A stretch of DNA of 64,000 bases, taken from contig JTDE01000432.1 in assembly GCA_014338405.1 (NCBI GenBank), positions 149,186 to 213,185 of the forward strand. Direction: 5' to 3'. The translations under genes were made by a program, and so were the position numbers. The number at the start of each line of letters is the position of its first letter. The first letter of the stretch is position 1. This DNA comes from Paragonimus skrjabini miyazakii (Eukaryota > Platyhelminthes > Trematoda > Plagiorchiida > Troglotrematidae). The notes under the pieces were generated by a model. The model was not told where the DNA came from. It did not search any database and worked only from the letters and a program-made list of their open reading frames with translations. Shown here piece by piece: positions 44,781 through 58,404 of the stretch.

Positions 44781-45799
44781 TCATAATGTTTTGAAGGGAA
44801 TTCACTTAGTCTGGTCGAGCCCGTCTAGATGTAAACCTTCCCATGCTGTGATTATGAGTCTAAATAACTGAACGTTTTGCGTACGGATAGTCACGAGGTA
44901 ACTGGCGACGGATATTAAAACAAGTTCATTCATTAATCAGTCCTTCCGATAGTGACCATTCTGGGCGAAAAAATCGCTTGAAAACTTCGTAGATTTAATG
45001 CAGCTACTTTGGCTACAAAACCCCACAGTGTTTCTTGTTGAAGCGCACATAATAACACACACAATCTACTAAGACAACAGTGTCAGTTACATCAGTGTTG
45101 TTCGTATTGGACGGTCACCCTTCAGTAGTAATGATTTTGGTGTACGATTCACTATGGGACCTCTATCAGAACATCTCTATTTCTAAGCACTATTTTGCAA
45201 GACTGTCTCGTTGGATAGATGAGTCACAACGCAGTCACTGCCTACGTATATCATTAGATACATGGCCGTCGGCATAAAGAGAAATTTTGCGCCGCTAAGC
45301 CATATGAACATCGTATTGAGGATAAAAACTCTGTGAAATTGACCCACTTCTCACACCCTCATTGATCACACCAAATTCGACGCACAAGGGACGGGATAAA
45401 ATCACAGGTGTATTGTCTTTTTAGTCCGTTTTAAACACGGCAGTTTGAACATCGTGGTGAGCACTTTCACGGTGCACAAAGATTGGACCGAGGACTGAAA
45501 AATTACGGAAGTCCTGCTTGTGGGTAATTGCCTGTAACAGCAGGTAAAACTGGAGAATAAGTTAGAGACTAAAGTTAGACAGATACGTTCTTTTCCGGGT
45601 AATTACCGTTTAGTAGCTCCTCGTAGTGAATGCTTAGTTACCTACATCAGTCAGTTCTCTTCTTTTAGGCTTTGTTCGGTAGCACTGTTAATGATTCAAC
45701 TTACCTCATTTCTAGGATGCAGTTAGGTCGGAATAGATGGAAAAGTGATTTAACCAAGACCCCCTTTCAGATTTTTACTCTCATTCCGTTCATTTCAGT
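44781..45799. other. Unassigned DNA
   Basis: Nothing supported. It is presumably intronic if the exon candidate at 45800 is real. Confidence 0.35.
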
Positions 45800-45940
45800 T
45801 CGCGACGAACCGAGTACCGAATGTTCCTTGTTGCCATTGAACAAGAAATCCTGGATGAGCAAACAATCATCAGTTTCTAAATCACCCGTTATTGACAAGC
45901 GAGAACGCAAACAAAATTCACGTATTCAGTATATGCTGGT
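45800..45940 (+). CDS. Putative internal exon with textbook acceptor, unknown protein
   Basis: A long pyrimidine tract and AG (TTACTCTCATTCCGTTCATTTCAG spans 45777-45799) are followed by an open 141-bp segment. It encodes RDEPSTECSLLPLNKKSW, then SKQSSVSKSPVIDKRERK. The donor is probably ATGCTG|GTGATT; otherwise the frame stops at 45953. The peptide is hydrophilic, serine/lysine-rich and likely disordered. The acceptor is the best on the plus strand in this window. Confidence 0.45.
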
Positions 45941-45953
45941 GATTGCCAATTAA

Positions 45954-47387
45954 GGCTTAGGGGTCGTCGGTACGTCCCTCATACAGCTTTGTATTGACAG
46001 TGATGATTGCTAGTTTCTGTATACTCTTTCTGCTGATCTAACGGGCCCTTCCACCATGGTACCATCAATTTGTATAAAAACCCTTGTTTTGTGTTGTAAA
46101 TGGGTTTACGACCTACGATAACAGGATAACAGTTACTTCAATAGCGGATGGCGAAACGACGGTCAACGGTAATGAACGACAGAGTACAGCCGGTTAGTCT
46201 ATTTCCAGCAAACCCATCCATCTGAGGCTACCGCACGAACACACGGAAATGACTGGCTTTCAAACAGAGCATCTTTATGTCGCTCAGCCCGAAGAAAACA
46301 TGATCACAACCAGTTCATATTTATAGGCTTTGCAACTAGCATCAAAGCAACGTGAAAGGGAATGGACCAGACAAAAGTCCAGACTTTGCCGAATAGGCAT
46401 ATAGTCGGAATGATAACAACAAGCGTCAAGATGGCTGAGGACGTTCGTGAAGACCGGAGAAGTACATGACCATGGCGACAGTGAAGGTCATTCACAAGTG
46501 TACCTTGTCAGTATTCTTGTCACACAATATTTTCGGAAAACTGGCGACATCCCACACATTTTGGAAGTGAACGTTTAAAAATCTTTCGAGACCTGAATAA
46601 CTCCTTCATAAGTATGCATATAATCACAAAATATCGAGGTTGGTTATCATGGTTAAAGCTTACCAGTAATGTATAACCTTGACAACCGGAGTTCGACCCA
46701 TGACCCATGTTGTTATGACGCCATCTGGTCCGTTGCCATGCCATTGATTTTGCAATAAGAAGAACCGAATGGTTTCACGCAGACACTCAACTACATTTTT
46801 CCAGATCACCTACCGAAAGACGGAGAAGAACCTCCTTATCTCCGCGAACAAATATACCCGGGGTACAGATAGTTCGAACTCAATGGAAAAGTGCCTAAAC
46901 AAAAGCCCGTTCGTTAACAAACAGTGTGAAACTCATGAAGTGTGAACATTGTCCCATCTGGGTTGGTTTCTGACAAATCGAGCGCCGAATGTCTTTTGTG
47001 GCTATAAATTCGAGAATGACAAACAGTTGCCTACTTCTGGTCATTTGATATGTATACCAATGGCTGTGAGGAAATTTTGTACATTAAACATACACAATCT
47101 GTTATCAGTCAATAATAACAAGTCGTCACCATATGATCCATACCGTCTCACGTTTGCTTCCAATAGTGAGATCATTGGTTTGCATGAAGCTCTTGGTAAT
47201 TGAATAGAATTCCGTCTCTAATGTGTATAAAAAATCTCACGATTTAGAAAATCGTTTGTTATGGCAATATGAAAATTCCACGATATTTTATAGGAGACTG
47301 AGGACTGAGCATTCAAAGAAGACCTTTCCTGATCTGTACCATGTATATCTCAGCTACAAATACTGATTAGTAGTTGAGGATTCGCTT
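45954..47387. other. Unassigned DNA
   Basis: Weak frames at 46304-46495 (-), 46520-46744 (-) and 46949-47203 (+) lack motifs and splice support. Confidence 0.35.
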
Positions 47388-47822
47388 AATTTCAAGTTGA
47401 ACATCACCCACAATTGATCGCACCTGTCGCATTTCCATAAACCTTCCACCCGGCCCCTTTCAAAAAGGAGCACTAGACTCGATTTTCGCTCTCAGTACAG
47501 CTCGTCACTGTCGGGAATAGAACTCTGGTCACGCTTTTATGAGGCAACCGAGTTGATTACTGCGCTATTGACTTCACATTAGGCAAGACTAAATCATAGT
47601 AATTGAACGCTCAACCATATTAGCTTTCAAGTAATGTCCAGACTACCCGATCAATTTGAGAGGAGACACAGTAACCGTCCCGTTAACTCCGATCGATGAC
47701 CACACGATCAGAACTTCTCTCCAAGTGGAGACTACAGAAATGATTAGCTTGTTGAGTGGTATTTTGATTATTGATGAGTAGTAGGGGATTTAGGTTATCA
47801 TACAGATTAAACATCACCCACA
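47388..47822 (-). mobile_element. Family A ribozyme SINE, full-length minus unit
   Basis: Includes the upstream head extension seen only in complete units (TCGGAGTTAACGGGAC, AACAAGCTAATCATTTCTG, CCCTACTACTCATCAATAAT on the minus strand). The hammerhead near 47470-47505 has lost part of helix I and core position C3 (GTGACGAG). It shares a diagnostic run (CTCAAATTGATCGGGTA..CTGGACATTACTTGAAAG) with the copy at 54340, so both descend from one subfamily. Confidence 0.8.
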
Positions 47823-47827
47823 ATTGA

Positions 47828-48128
47828 TCTCCTCTTGAGGCAATCGGGTAACCTAATCACTACTCACAAGCGAAAATGGTTGAGGGTTCACATATGACAA
47901 TTTTGCTATGCCCATTGCGAAGTCACTAGTGCAGAGCAATGGCCAACAAGGTTGTCTCTGCAGAGCTTGTTCGGAGTTCTAGTTCTGACAGTGACGAGGA
48001 TATGCACTACTGACGAGCTCTGACAAGAGCGAAACTCGAGACTAGTGTTTCGTTTCGAAAGAGATCTACTGGAAAGTCTATGGGAATGCGATAGATGCGA
48101 TCAACTGTGGGTGATGTTCAACATGAAA
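47828..48128 (+). mobile_element. Family A ribozyme SINE, plus arm of an inverted pair
   Basis: Runs from CTCCTCTTGAGGCAATCGGG to the tail GTGGGTGATGTTCAACATG, with the tRNA-like block and a hammerhead at 48004-48047. In the ribozyme CTGACGAG, helix II and GAAA are intact, but the cleavage triplet is GAC, breaking the A15.1-U16.1 pair. Confidence 0.8.
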
Positions 48129-49844
48129 TCACTTACAATCGATACGTTTGAAGTGACTTCTACAGCATGAACTTCAAATTTTGCTGTGTACTGCACCCAC
48201 CACAATTAGTTCGATAACGGAAGTGTATCCAGACTAAGGTGACCAAATACTAGTTCCACATTGAGTTTAAGCTTTCTCATTGATGTAAGTTTGATGATGT
48301 TTAAATAGTTAATCCATTTCTACTAAACATGTTTCGTGTTATTTTTTATCCCTGTAGAATAAACATTTTGTCCAAAAAGTCACTTGTAAACATTTCGCGA
48401 ACTCTACCAGCTGTTGTCCAAATCCCACCTTTTTTTCTGTTCCTCGTGTTTCTGTTTTCCCGATCCGTTAGATTGATCTAACCCTGTTCTTATTCTTAAG
48501 CCTCATTATCTACCGACTGCATGTTTCCATTCCAGAACAGAAAGATTTTGCAGTGATTTGTACATCCCACCATCTATCAGCAACACAGCTTTGTACTACA
48601 TGTGTAAACAGATTAATTATCACACTTATTTAAATGGTAAAAAATTGTACAACCAAGACCATTTGAATATGACAAAAATACTATACCAAGTAAATATGGT
48701 TCAATCTGAGTTTATTCAAAAATGTGCCAACACTTATTCAATTCAATGGTTCATTTCATGCAAGTTCTTTAACAAACATTTCCTACGGAATCAACACTGT
48801 ATGCTTAGTAACTATGTAAATGGCTATTTTCTGATTGGGAATTAAACATGGCACTCCCCTTACAACGACCGTTTTCATTCAAACGAGAAATTGTGGCCAG
48901 TTTTTAGATCCTTCTGCAGCTACCGCCAGTAAATTTTCTTTGTCATGTTTCATACTGGTTCATCTGGTCATCAATTTATTCGGACCAGAGGGCTACTTCA
49001 GGTCATTTCGAATCATATGTGTGAACAAACGGGGTATTGGTCATTTCAGGCCTAGTTATATGTTACAAGTCCACATGCGCTGACCACATTAGCGAACCTA
49101 TTTTGACTTCCTGTTTAGTCAGGTTCAGATTAGGATTCATCAATCATTGCAGTTTGTAATGTCGTGTTTTGAGTGAGCACCACAGTTAATTTGGACAACT
49201 GAATGGTTGAACATACGACCTTGTGTACCATTCTACTATGGGCCGTTCATTCGTCGATATAAGTGTAATGACACCCCTTACGTATATATCACAGATTTCA
49301 TGACTGACGTTCAAGTCAGTTCCGGATAAACTACATAATTTTGCATTTGTTTATGATCAATTCTTGTCAGGCTAGGCTAGTAGAGAGTAACCGACACGTG
49401 TTAGAACGGAAATTCAACAAAGCGTGTGGTCTCATAGCCAGTAAACATAGACACTAAGTACTGAACTCGTATACCAACCAAACACAAGCATCCGGAATTA
49501 AAAAATGGTTCTGTGTTGGCTAACTTGAATGATCTGGTATAAGAACGACTTCTCAGGTTCATTTGTTTATTCATTTCCAATCGCTTAATTGCTGCCCTGC
49601 CTCAGGCCGAAAGAGGCAAAACGCTTGTCGCACGAACTCAACTTTAGTGAAAGACCCTTAATTAGAGGACACGTTTAGACTGTTTATTATAAAAAGAGAT
49701 ATGCATGTAAAGCCAAATTTTATCGATCCCCAGTGTGAGTTGGTTGTCTAGCTAGTAGATACAAAATCTTGAGCATTGCGTAATAGAACCTAAATGAAAT
49801 AAAAATTACCATTCAAACGTGGTTGAAAAGTTTAGTTGATATGT
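48129..49844. other. Unassigned DNA
   Basis: An acceptor-like pyrimidine tract (about 48445-48470) and a 95-codon AT-rich frame (48558-48845) do not form a convincing exon. Confidence 0.35.
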
Positions 49845-50092
49845 CTTGAATATCACTCACAAATGGTCGCAAATTTTCTAACTGACAGGGCGGTTACTGT
49901 ATCTACCTCCCAGTCGATCAGCCAGTATTTGTGACTCACACGCTAGTGTGATTTAACGTTCGAATATGATAATTTAGTCGTGCCTTCTGTGAAGCCACTG
50001 GAGTATGAATTAACAGGGTTTATCTCAAGGAGGTGTGGCCGGAGTTTGACTCCCGGTCTTCACATTACGGGCAACTGGTAACAATAGAGAAA
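49845..50092 (+). mobile_element. Family A SINE, 5' part with an opposed tail scrap
   Basis: A minus-strand tail scrap (TGAATATCACTCACAAATGG) is followed from about 49880 by a plus-strand head and tRNA-like block (GTGTGGCCGGAGTTTGACTCCCGG). The ribozyme region is missing. Confidence 0.6.
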
Positions 50093-50261
50093 CATGAATT
50101 TGTTGGTGGGTAGCTAGGAGTAACATGGAGCGTTCGCTTGAGTGTAAAACCTTTGGTCAATTTCGAGCAAATTTCAGCTTGTAGCAATTTAATTTACCAG
50201 TAACTGTAACGTTGCTCAAAGTGCCTAGAGGTTTGTACAATTTCAAATTACTATGAAGTCT

Positions 50262-50655
50262 GCTATCGAGACTATCGGGAAATCTGACCGTTACCCACAA
50301 GCTAATGTGACAAGGCCTTCATGTGTGGTACCCCTGTCATGTATAATGTGCAACCAATAGCCCAGCAGTCAATGTGCTAGCCTCATGAATGCGTGGTTTG
50401 AGTTCCAACTTCGCCAGCGTCAACGATATAAGTTTTAACAAGGACAGAATCTTAATCTGATGATTCTTTCCGAAAGGAGGTGAATGCAGATCTATGGAAA
50501 CAGATGCGGATAACTCTAAGTCCCAAATGTGCGCTTATAGCTTCTGATAAATAAAAGTGAGGTAATATTGAGTCTGATACCTCTTTCCCTAAAAAACGTT
50601 ATGGTAAGTTTATCTGAAAGCGAAAGCTGCGGTCAAGTGTGAGCGATGTTCACCT
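50262..50655 (+). mobile_element. Family A SINE, degenerate and split
   Basis: Head (CGAGACTATCGGGAAATCTGA), tRNA-like block (GCTAGCCTCATGAATGCGTGG), decayed ribozyme, then a separated tail piece (TGCGGTCAAGTGTGAGCGATG) ending at about 50655. Sequence between 50530 and 50590 is unrelated or too diverged. Confidence 0.6.
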
Positions 50656-50659
50656 TAAA

Positions 50660-53600
50660 CCAACCAATCTCTGATTAGTAATAAGATAGCCGGTATAGCT
50701 TGAAACAATGTCATTTTTGGGGCAGGATTTTTGTGTGAAGATAGTATCCTGGTCAACAGGAGTCTGTGGGTGAGGTTGTGCTCATTGAGAATAATGTTCT
50801 CCCTATATGTTTTGTTCAGAACTTTATTGTGAATCAGAGCAGTGCTAATTAGTCCAAATAAATCATAGTGAAAATATCCAAGATGGACTGTAATGGACAT
50901 GGATGAAAAGATTGCGCTTGGACAGATTGACAGTCGATAACCTTGTCGTTAAGAGAGGACAAGCATCGGTATCTTCCAAAGAAACGGAAGCTTGTCACAT
51001 CCAGTTAGGCAAAATCTTTATTCTGTACAAGTTCACACATGTTAGGACTCAGTATGATCTAACTGGTCAGATGGGGCGTACAAATACTTCGATACAATTC
51101 AAGGTCTTTATAATTGTTGCAGAAAATAATCTTGGAAAACATTCTCTAATGAAATACTCAGAAAACGATGACCGCGAAATCATCATCTATTAAACTGGTC
51201 TCCAAAGGACAAAGTAAAACATACCACTAAAATATATAAGCGTAACGACTGCACTGTTACATCTCATTAGACTAACGGTGAGTAGTGGATTAGCTCGAAC
51301 CCAAGACTAGTTTCTACACAATAAGAATAGAGAATCAGCATATATGTTAGATATTTTGGAAAGTGATCAACTTTATAGAATGTGATATGTAAAGCAACTG
51401 TTCTGGGAATATGAAGTATCACTTCACCAACCGTGGTAAATTTCTCAGGTGTTTACTTCACAGAACGTTCTTCTGATTTATAATTGTCGAACCAGTAGCG
51501 TCATAATACCCAGGAAACTTATGACTGGCCATAGTTGTACATGTCTAGTTGGTAGACACAAAGATATAACACGTTATGGTCCGCAAATGACTGTTGTGTA
51601 ACTTACGGTGGACAACGATTGAACAAATCTCCGCAAGACGCACAAAGTCAGAAAACCAGACTGAAAATTCGAGCAGTTCAAAAAGTCCAGAAATTCGATG
51701 GAAATAAGAAAAACGCAGCCTACCCCCAGGCAAAACAGAATAATTGTTACCTTGAGTCATTAAACAAAGATCTACTGTGCTCTTTGATTTTTATTCTATC
51801 TGTCAATAAAGTATTGAAAAATTCGCACAGTTAAGGAAAGTACCTGAAGCAATTTAAATTGTTTCATATATATCTATGCAGTTTACATGTGATCTAACAA
51901 GTGAACAAATCTGTCACTAATTGATCGATAAATAACCGAGTTTCTCCGTTGTTAGTCTCATAAATATATTAATCTAAAATTGTTTATCCTACCTATAACT
52001 ATGTCGTACTACTCGTCATTCATGTCAATATACCAGAGGGAGAGAGTAATTCAATGTAACCTTAAGTATACTGCTTAGAGATTGAGGTATTGGTATATTT
52101 GTGCCGTCATATTTGATTGCACACAAGTAATGTGGAGATAAGTCGAATTCGCAGTCAGTTCAACTTTTCATGTTAAAAAGGTGTCACCCATAAAAAGCTT
52201 GAGTTCAGAACGACACAAACAACCGAACCAGATAAGATTGTTAATAATCTGTCCTACAGGAGATAGAATAAAAAACATGTTAGAGAAAAAGCAAAAAAAC
52301 TACACAAAGTCCATGCAAAGCTATGTTGTGGGTGGGAATTACGATTGGAAAATGTGATTAGACAATAGGCGGATTGTCAGCGTGAGAATAAGAACAAAGA
52401 CCATACTCAATCGATCGTGTTTTTGTTGTACTCCAAGATGAAGATGTGGTACCGCACAAGGTGTCACCTGACGCACTTCATCTGCCGCCTACTGTGTTAC
52501 CAGTTATTACACATTCGGGTGTTCAGGGTCGTTTCAAGCGGAAATTCAGATCACGCAGATATACTCACAATTCTCGATAGTGTTATGAGAACTTCAACAC
52601 ACATGAGAGACCAGGTCACGATATCATTGTAAAGAGGAACAAAAGAGCGCTTATGGACTGAGTTTTGTTTACATATGTTCATTGTAAAACACGTTTAACG
52701 TAAAGGTCGGTATTACTATTTGTAAGTTACAGTTGTAAAACCTAACTGCATTGTGAAACCAAACCAAAAAAACACATGCAGTAACTTTGACAATGAGTTT
52801 GTGAATGAATTTCATTCTTGAATACAAGACCTATCACCAATGGTCTGATCAAAATAAAGTCATCCAACTCATCACTTTAAAGCAAAATTTAGTTTCTGCT
52901 CTTTGGACTTAACCCACGCTGAGTGCTTAAATGATTGTTAAACCTGATTTGAAGAACGATATATATCTTCTCCCTATGATGAACACAGTAAGCAAACACG
53001 CTACAGTTCTATTTAAACATTTGATTCCTTCTTGTATTCACTCTCTACCAGACTGTGTGTAATTACGTCCACACGAACTGTGTTTGTCTCCCTTTTTTCC
53101 TTCTCGTTTTCTTCTTTTAGATTGTTCTGATAGCCATTCATGTGAGAACATGATCATTTATGTTGTGTGTATTTGAGGGTGTCCCCAACACTGCCGACAG
53201 CTATTAGGTCAGACAGCAAATCATTTTGATGGACTACCATTGTATCCAAAATCTTGAAATCTTAAGTCCTTTTCAGGTTTGTCCAACTTGAAAATACGTG
53301 CAACTATTAGTTGAGTATAGGAACTCCTGGAGCGACTTGACTGCTACTCATGTTTCTGTGTCATCTCTATGAGCCATTAAATGATTTTCATTTCCTCCTC
53401 TTGTTGTAGATAAGTTTAGAATACAAACAGCCGACATAAATTTTACCAAGTAGTGACCCGCCTTTGGACAACATAAAGCTACCAGCTGTGATCGCTAGTC
53501 TACAGTGGTTATGGTCACAATGATGTTTTTTTAATGCTCCATCATGTTCACACTTAAAGTGACATTGTACGATTGGTTCCATTCTTGTTTGGACTGATCA
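50660..53600. other. Unassigned DNA
   Basis: A strong acceptor-like tract (TTCTCGTTTTCTTCTTTTAG, ending 53120) is followed by only 10-17 open codons depending on frame. Frames at 50655-50900 (-), 50903-51193 (+) and 52417-52632 (+) have no recognised motif. Confidence 0.35.
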
Positions 53601-53604
53601 GTTA

Positions 53605-53690
53605 GAGATAGCGTGAATAGAAAATCGAACCAGTCACTTTTCACGTTACGAGTTGACGCTCTTATCTGCTTGGCCATCAGTTCTATAAGC
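53605..53690 (-). pseudogene. tRNA-like sequence (tRNA pseudogene or SINE head)
   Basis: Minus strand has an A-box-like TGGCCAAGCAGATAAGAGCG and a B-box-like GGTTCGATTTTC at tRNA spacing. The ends (TATAGAA and TTCTATT) could pair as an acceptor stem. The T stem does not close, so it is not a functional tRNA. Confidence 0.4.
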
Positions 53691-54339
53691 GTCGCTTGTG
53701 ATGCGGGAATGTGCAGGTGCTTCAGTTATAACATGAAGAAGCATTACAAAAACAGTATTTCGAGCCTTTGAGGCTGTGGCCGATGCAAACTAACAATCAG
53801 AGGTGAGCTGTATCCATCCACACTAAGCACACAAATCTCCCTGTCACAGGCGTTGTTCGATGCAGCACTTTCGTTCGGAATAAAATACAGTTTGTTACTT
53901 AATAAACACTTTTTTCTAATGGCTGGCGGTTCAAATTATTTCTCAGTATTTCCACCAAATAATATAAGAATTTTCAATTTGCCTACGAAATTGTAATTTT
54001 ACACTACTAAACTCATTTTTCGATTCCAAAAGTCTGATTCCTAGTTTCGCTACTGTCAGCCATTAATAAACATTAATTGGTTTAACTAAATCAGCGTTCA
54101 TCTAATGAGTATTCACGGGCTAAACTATCTGAAGCCCCTACTCAGCTTACTACTTCCTGAACAAATCAGTGGCAGAACTGGCGTTAAGTCTAGCAAAACT
54201 GTGCCCTACAGACAACTTGGAGCTCTAAGTAGGGTGAAACTAGAGTATGACGTTTGTTTTCAACAGGACCTGCCTGGAACATGTCTGGAAATGCGGCAGC
54301 TACAACCAACTGCGAATGATTTCCAAATTACATGAAACT

Positions 54340-54750
54340 AACATCCCCTACTACTCATCAGTAATCAACATATCGCTCAACAAGTTAATGATTTCTGTAG
54401 TCTCAACTTGAAGAGAAGTCCTAATCGTGTGGTCATCGATCGGGGTTAACGGGACAGTTACTGTGTCTCCTCTCAAATTGATCGGGTAATCTGGACATTA
54501 CTTGAAAGTTAATATGGTTGAGCATCCACATACGATGATTTAGTCGTGCTTGATGTAAGTTCAATAGCTCAGTGATCCACTCGGTTGCCTCATAAAAGCG
54601 TGACCAGAGTTCTATTTCTGACAGTGACAAGGATATGCACTACTGACGAGCTGTACTGAGAGCTAAAATCGAGTTTAGTGCTTCTTTTCAAAAAGGAGCT
54701 GCCTGATTTGTATATGGAAATGCTACAATCGGTCGTGAATGATATTCAAT
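54340..54750 (+). mobile_element. Family A ribozyme SINE, full-length unit
   Basis: Complete unit from CCCTACTACTCATCAGTAAT through the head extension (CATCGATCGGGGTTAACGGG), tRNA-like block (A box ATAGCTCAGTGATCC; GGTTGCCTCATAAAAGCG) and hammerhead (54637-54681) to the tail. In the ribozyme, CTGACGAG is kept but GAAA is TAAA, so it is inactive by expectation. The minus-strand frame across the head is an artefact. Confidence 0.85.
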
Positions 54751-54754
54751 TTGT

Positions 54755-57700
54755 TTTGTCTTGGCATGATCCATTTCTGCCGCCAAATAGATGTGTGTAA
54801 CTAAACTTTCACTTGTTAAACTAATCACCATCGTAGTGTTTATTTATTCAGGACCACATCTCATCGTTCCGCCGTCTCTACAAATTCTTAGGGCTGGTTA
54901 AAAACAATATAAATGATCATCTGTCATACATAACAAGGTAAGTAGGTCAACTAAAAGTTCTTTGCTATATAAATTAGTTTTCAATTGTGGACTGCAATCA
55001 TCAAAGGGTGCATCTATAGTAACTCGCGTTCCAATCTAACTAAAGGAGACAATTGTAGATAGACACGAAATTTTTTGTGGCTGTAATTACCTTGACACAG
55101 GTGGCATCAAATGAACCACCCCTTTTGAAAGCATATACGAAACAAAGGCATCGGGTTGTCGGAATCATACACAAGAAACTAACAAAGTCGACTAACTTAT
55201 GTTCTTTATAAAGATGGGTGACAATTTGTTCGATTCTGTAAATCAAGCATCTGAATCCATCCTGGTAAGAGCGATCATACATGACTGGAATGTTATCGGA
55301 AACGCTTAGTCAAACGTATCGACCAATCACTAAACAAGTAACCGTCTTCGTTATCCCGACACAATCAAACGCAACTCAGATCCACACGACTCGATGATGA
55401 AAGTTCATCAAGGCACCGGATTAAAACATTCTTGCACGATCTTAGCTTAATGTAGCGTCAGATATAACCGTCGTTTTTTAAACAGACTCGACAAAACCAG
55501 AACTGGTACGGCCAGCGCACAAAGTTCAATCTACTTCTAGTAATTACATAAGTTTTCTTGTTGCTCAAAATGGTCATTTTTGTGTGAATATAGCAAACAA
55601 GCTTGGGACATGTGTCGTGACTCAGAAATAACTAACTTAGACTTCCATGGAACCAGTTAAGTGAAACAGTTTAATACGTAAACTATGCATTTACCAAACT
55701 GTCAATTAGTCTAACACAGTTATGTCTGTCCATCCTGTTGTGTCTGTCCATCACAAAATCCTAAAATATATCCCAAGACAAGTTAGGCTGTTTTAGTTTG
55801 GACTAAATCCCGGTATTTCGTATAATACATTCGGTGCCATATGGTGGCTTTACAGAAGTGTAGGCTATTACGAAATGCCCACTAACTCGGGAGTATTTCA
55901 TGTTGATGTTGTTAACTTGATATTACAGATAGCCGGCAATATGCTGATTTCCTGATTAGTTCCAATAACCTACTCGCAGATCAACAGTATCCGTTCCCAG
56001 TCCCAAATACATTTTCCGCGAACCGACTGAAAATGAAATAAATATATACCTAGTAAGCTTCCACATGTTAGTAATAAAAACTTCCGGAATTCTGTTTATG
56101 CTTAACATACATAGGACCTTTTAATACCAAAGTATACACTATAGTGTGGCCGTGGTTCAACAATAGTCCAACAGGTGGTTTTTAGTCCGGTAGTTTATTT
56201 TGACGACAACACAATTCCGGGTATGTATGTTCACGGTTTATCCTATTGCAAGGACGTTTTTTAAAAACGATTTGATCAGCTTTGTTCAATCCTTTCAACA
56301 GAAGAACTTTATTTTTTCCGCCGTTTCATCTTTGATAAACAAAAAGGCAGAAAACCAGGTTCAGAAATCACGGTAACCATACGGAACAGGACAGTTCCGA
56401 CTAATATTCCGATTTCTGTTCGATGAAGAGGCAAGGGTTGTCACTAGTATGGTTCACAGTTCGCACTCTTCTTCCTTGTCTCCTATGGAAAAAAACAATA
56501 GCTGGTTGTGGTCAACCAGTTATCAGACAGCCTTTGTTCTGCCAAAGTCCATGATTATATTAAATATTTGCCCCGTGATTCATGTCCACATTTGACCAAT
56601 TATAGCATTAGCAACAGAGGCCACTAACTACAGCAATGACAGTCATTATTCTCCGTTTTACTAAGAGAAATAATATACGAAATGTAATGTGGCATGCACC
56701 TTACTCTCTCCTCCACAAGACCCATAGTTACTCACAGTTACACCAAAGAAAGGCGTGCATGTGCATATTGATGATGGTCATTTGCGATGATTACTCCTTC
56801 CTCTCGTAAGGTATGAGTTCGATACACAATTCAACTCCATCACGCTGTTCGGACATGCGGATGCTGTTCCAAGGCTAGTAGAAACTAATATGCTCTAGGT
56901 ATTGCTAAACAAAGTAGTACAGAAATGTGTTCAACCTGGTGTAAAGGTTAACGTTTTACTGCATCCAAAGTCCAGAAATTTACAGCCACACATTCAAATA
57001 AGTTTACTCTGGAGTACTAACTTTAGGAGAAACGGTAAGGAATCATCTTTACCTGTTTTTTGACACCGGCATGGTCGGTGTTATTCTACTCAAATAATTT
57101 GCATCAAGTATGCTGACATTTTTGGGGAAATCGGACAAACCTCAGTGTTACCATAGTACATCGTATACATAAAGTAGAGATTGAAATATTTTGCAATGAA
57201 TCTTCGCTTTTTCTCATCTGTTATGCCCGTCGTGTCGCATGGTTTCTTTTGTTTGCATTTATAGGTTACATCTGGCGCTCGATAAAATTTACTCCAAATG
57301 AACCGTATAAGAAAACTCACTTTCAAATCCCCTATGTTTGTACTGTTTGTTCACTTGTGCATACCCCAAAGGAAGTATTCTGTTCACGTTATGTCATTCC
57401 GTCTTACGCATCCCAGGGATGAATTTCCAGCTGTTTTTCATATTCAAGTTTTTGACAACTGGAGGACAATTAACTAATTATAGTCTTTGAAATTTTTAAA
57501 AACATTACCGAACGCTCACGAGTGGCATCACGTGTAAAAAAAATATCTATTGATACAGTTTCGTGGTTACATCAAGAATAGGAAGGTTGAGTTTGTGTAA
57601 AACTCGAGCAGATTAAGAAATAACGGAGAATTGTTAAGGCCGGGTGCGTATAAATAAATGTTTGTACCTGGATCCAATGAAAGAAGTCGAAATACACTGA

Positions 57701-58400
57701 GAAAGATTTAGATATAGGGATAAACTGTGTCAGACGAGATTTTAGCTGAAATATGTATACATATTATACATGTTATACATGTTAAATCTGACGATGAAGT
57801 AAAATCGGTCAGTTGGAAACGAAGAATACCATTACGGTTGGATGGATTTTTTAGGCCCTAGTGAAAAATTGTAAAGTCTTTCTTCGTCAAACCAGGAAAA
57901 AACGAGTGAATAACACATACAGAGGAGGAGAAGATAGACCATTACATGAAACAAAAGTCTGCAGATTTTGGTAAGGACATCGATAACACGAAGCAACCAT
58001 GTAGTTTCGTTACACAAAATAAGCCCCACACATATTCAGTAGATAGCAGAAAACGTAATAGTTTAGTAATCATATGAAAGGAAGAACATACATTAGAAAG
58101 CTTTTCATATTGATTCCTCTCCACAAACGAAAACAAAATATTAACATGTTGTATTGACAAATAAACTGCTAGAATCTGGCTAATATGACAATTTTGATGA
58201 ACTGTCTATCAAGACTGCAGAAAAATACAAAAATGATTGTTGAATGTCCATCGTTACATTCATGATCACAGCTGTGTGATGGAAGACATGCTTTGAAAGA
58301 ATGATGGAGTGAAAACATGAACGGAGAGAGAAGGGTGCGTGTATGTGCCTTCAACTTTTTGTTTTCGCTGCTTAGCCCAGAGAAGATCTTATCTTTGAAG
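54755..58400. other. Long unassigned stretch
   Basis: Only short frames without motifs (55040-55282, 57090-57326, 57832-58160, 58169-58354, all minus). A direct repeat of TGTCTGTCCATC sits near 55725-55750. No element recognised. Confidence 0.35.
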
Positions 58401-58404
58401 TCAC

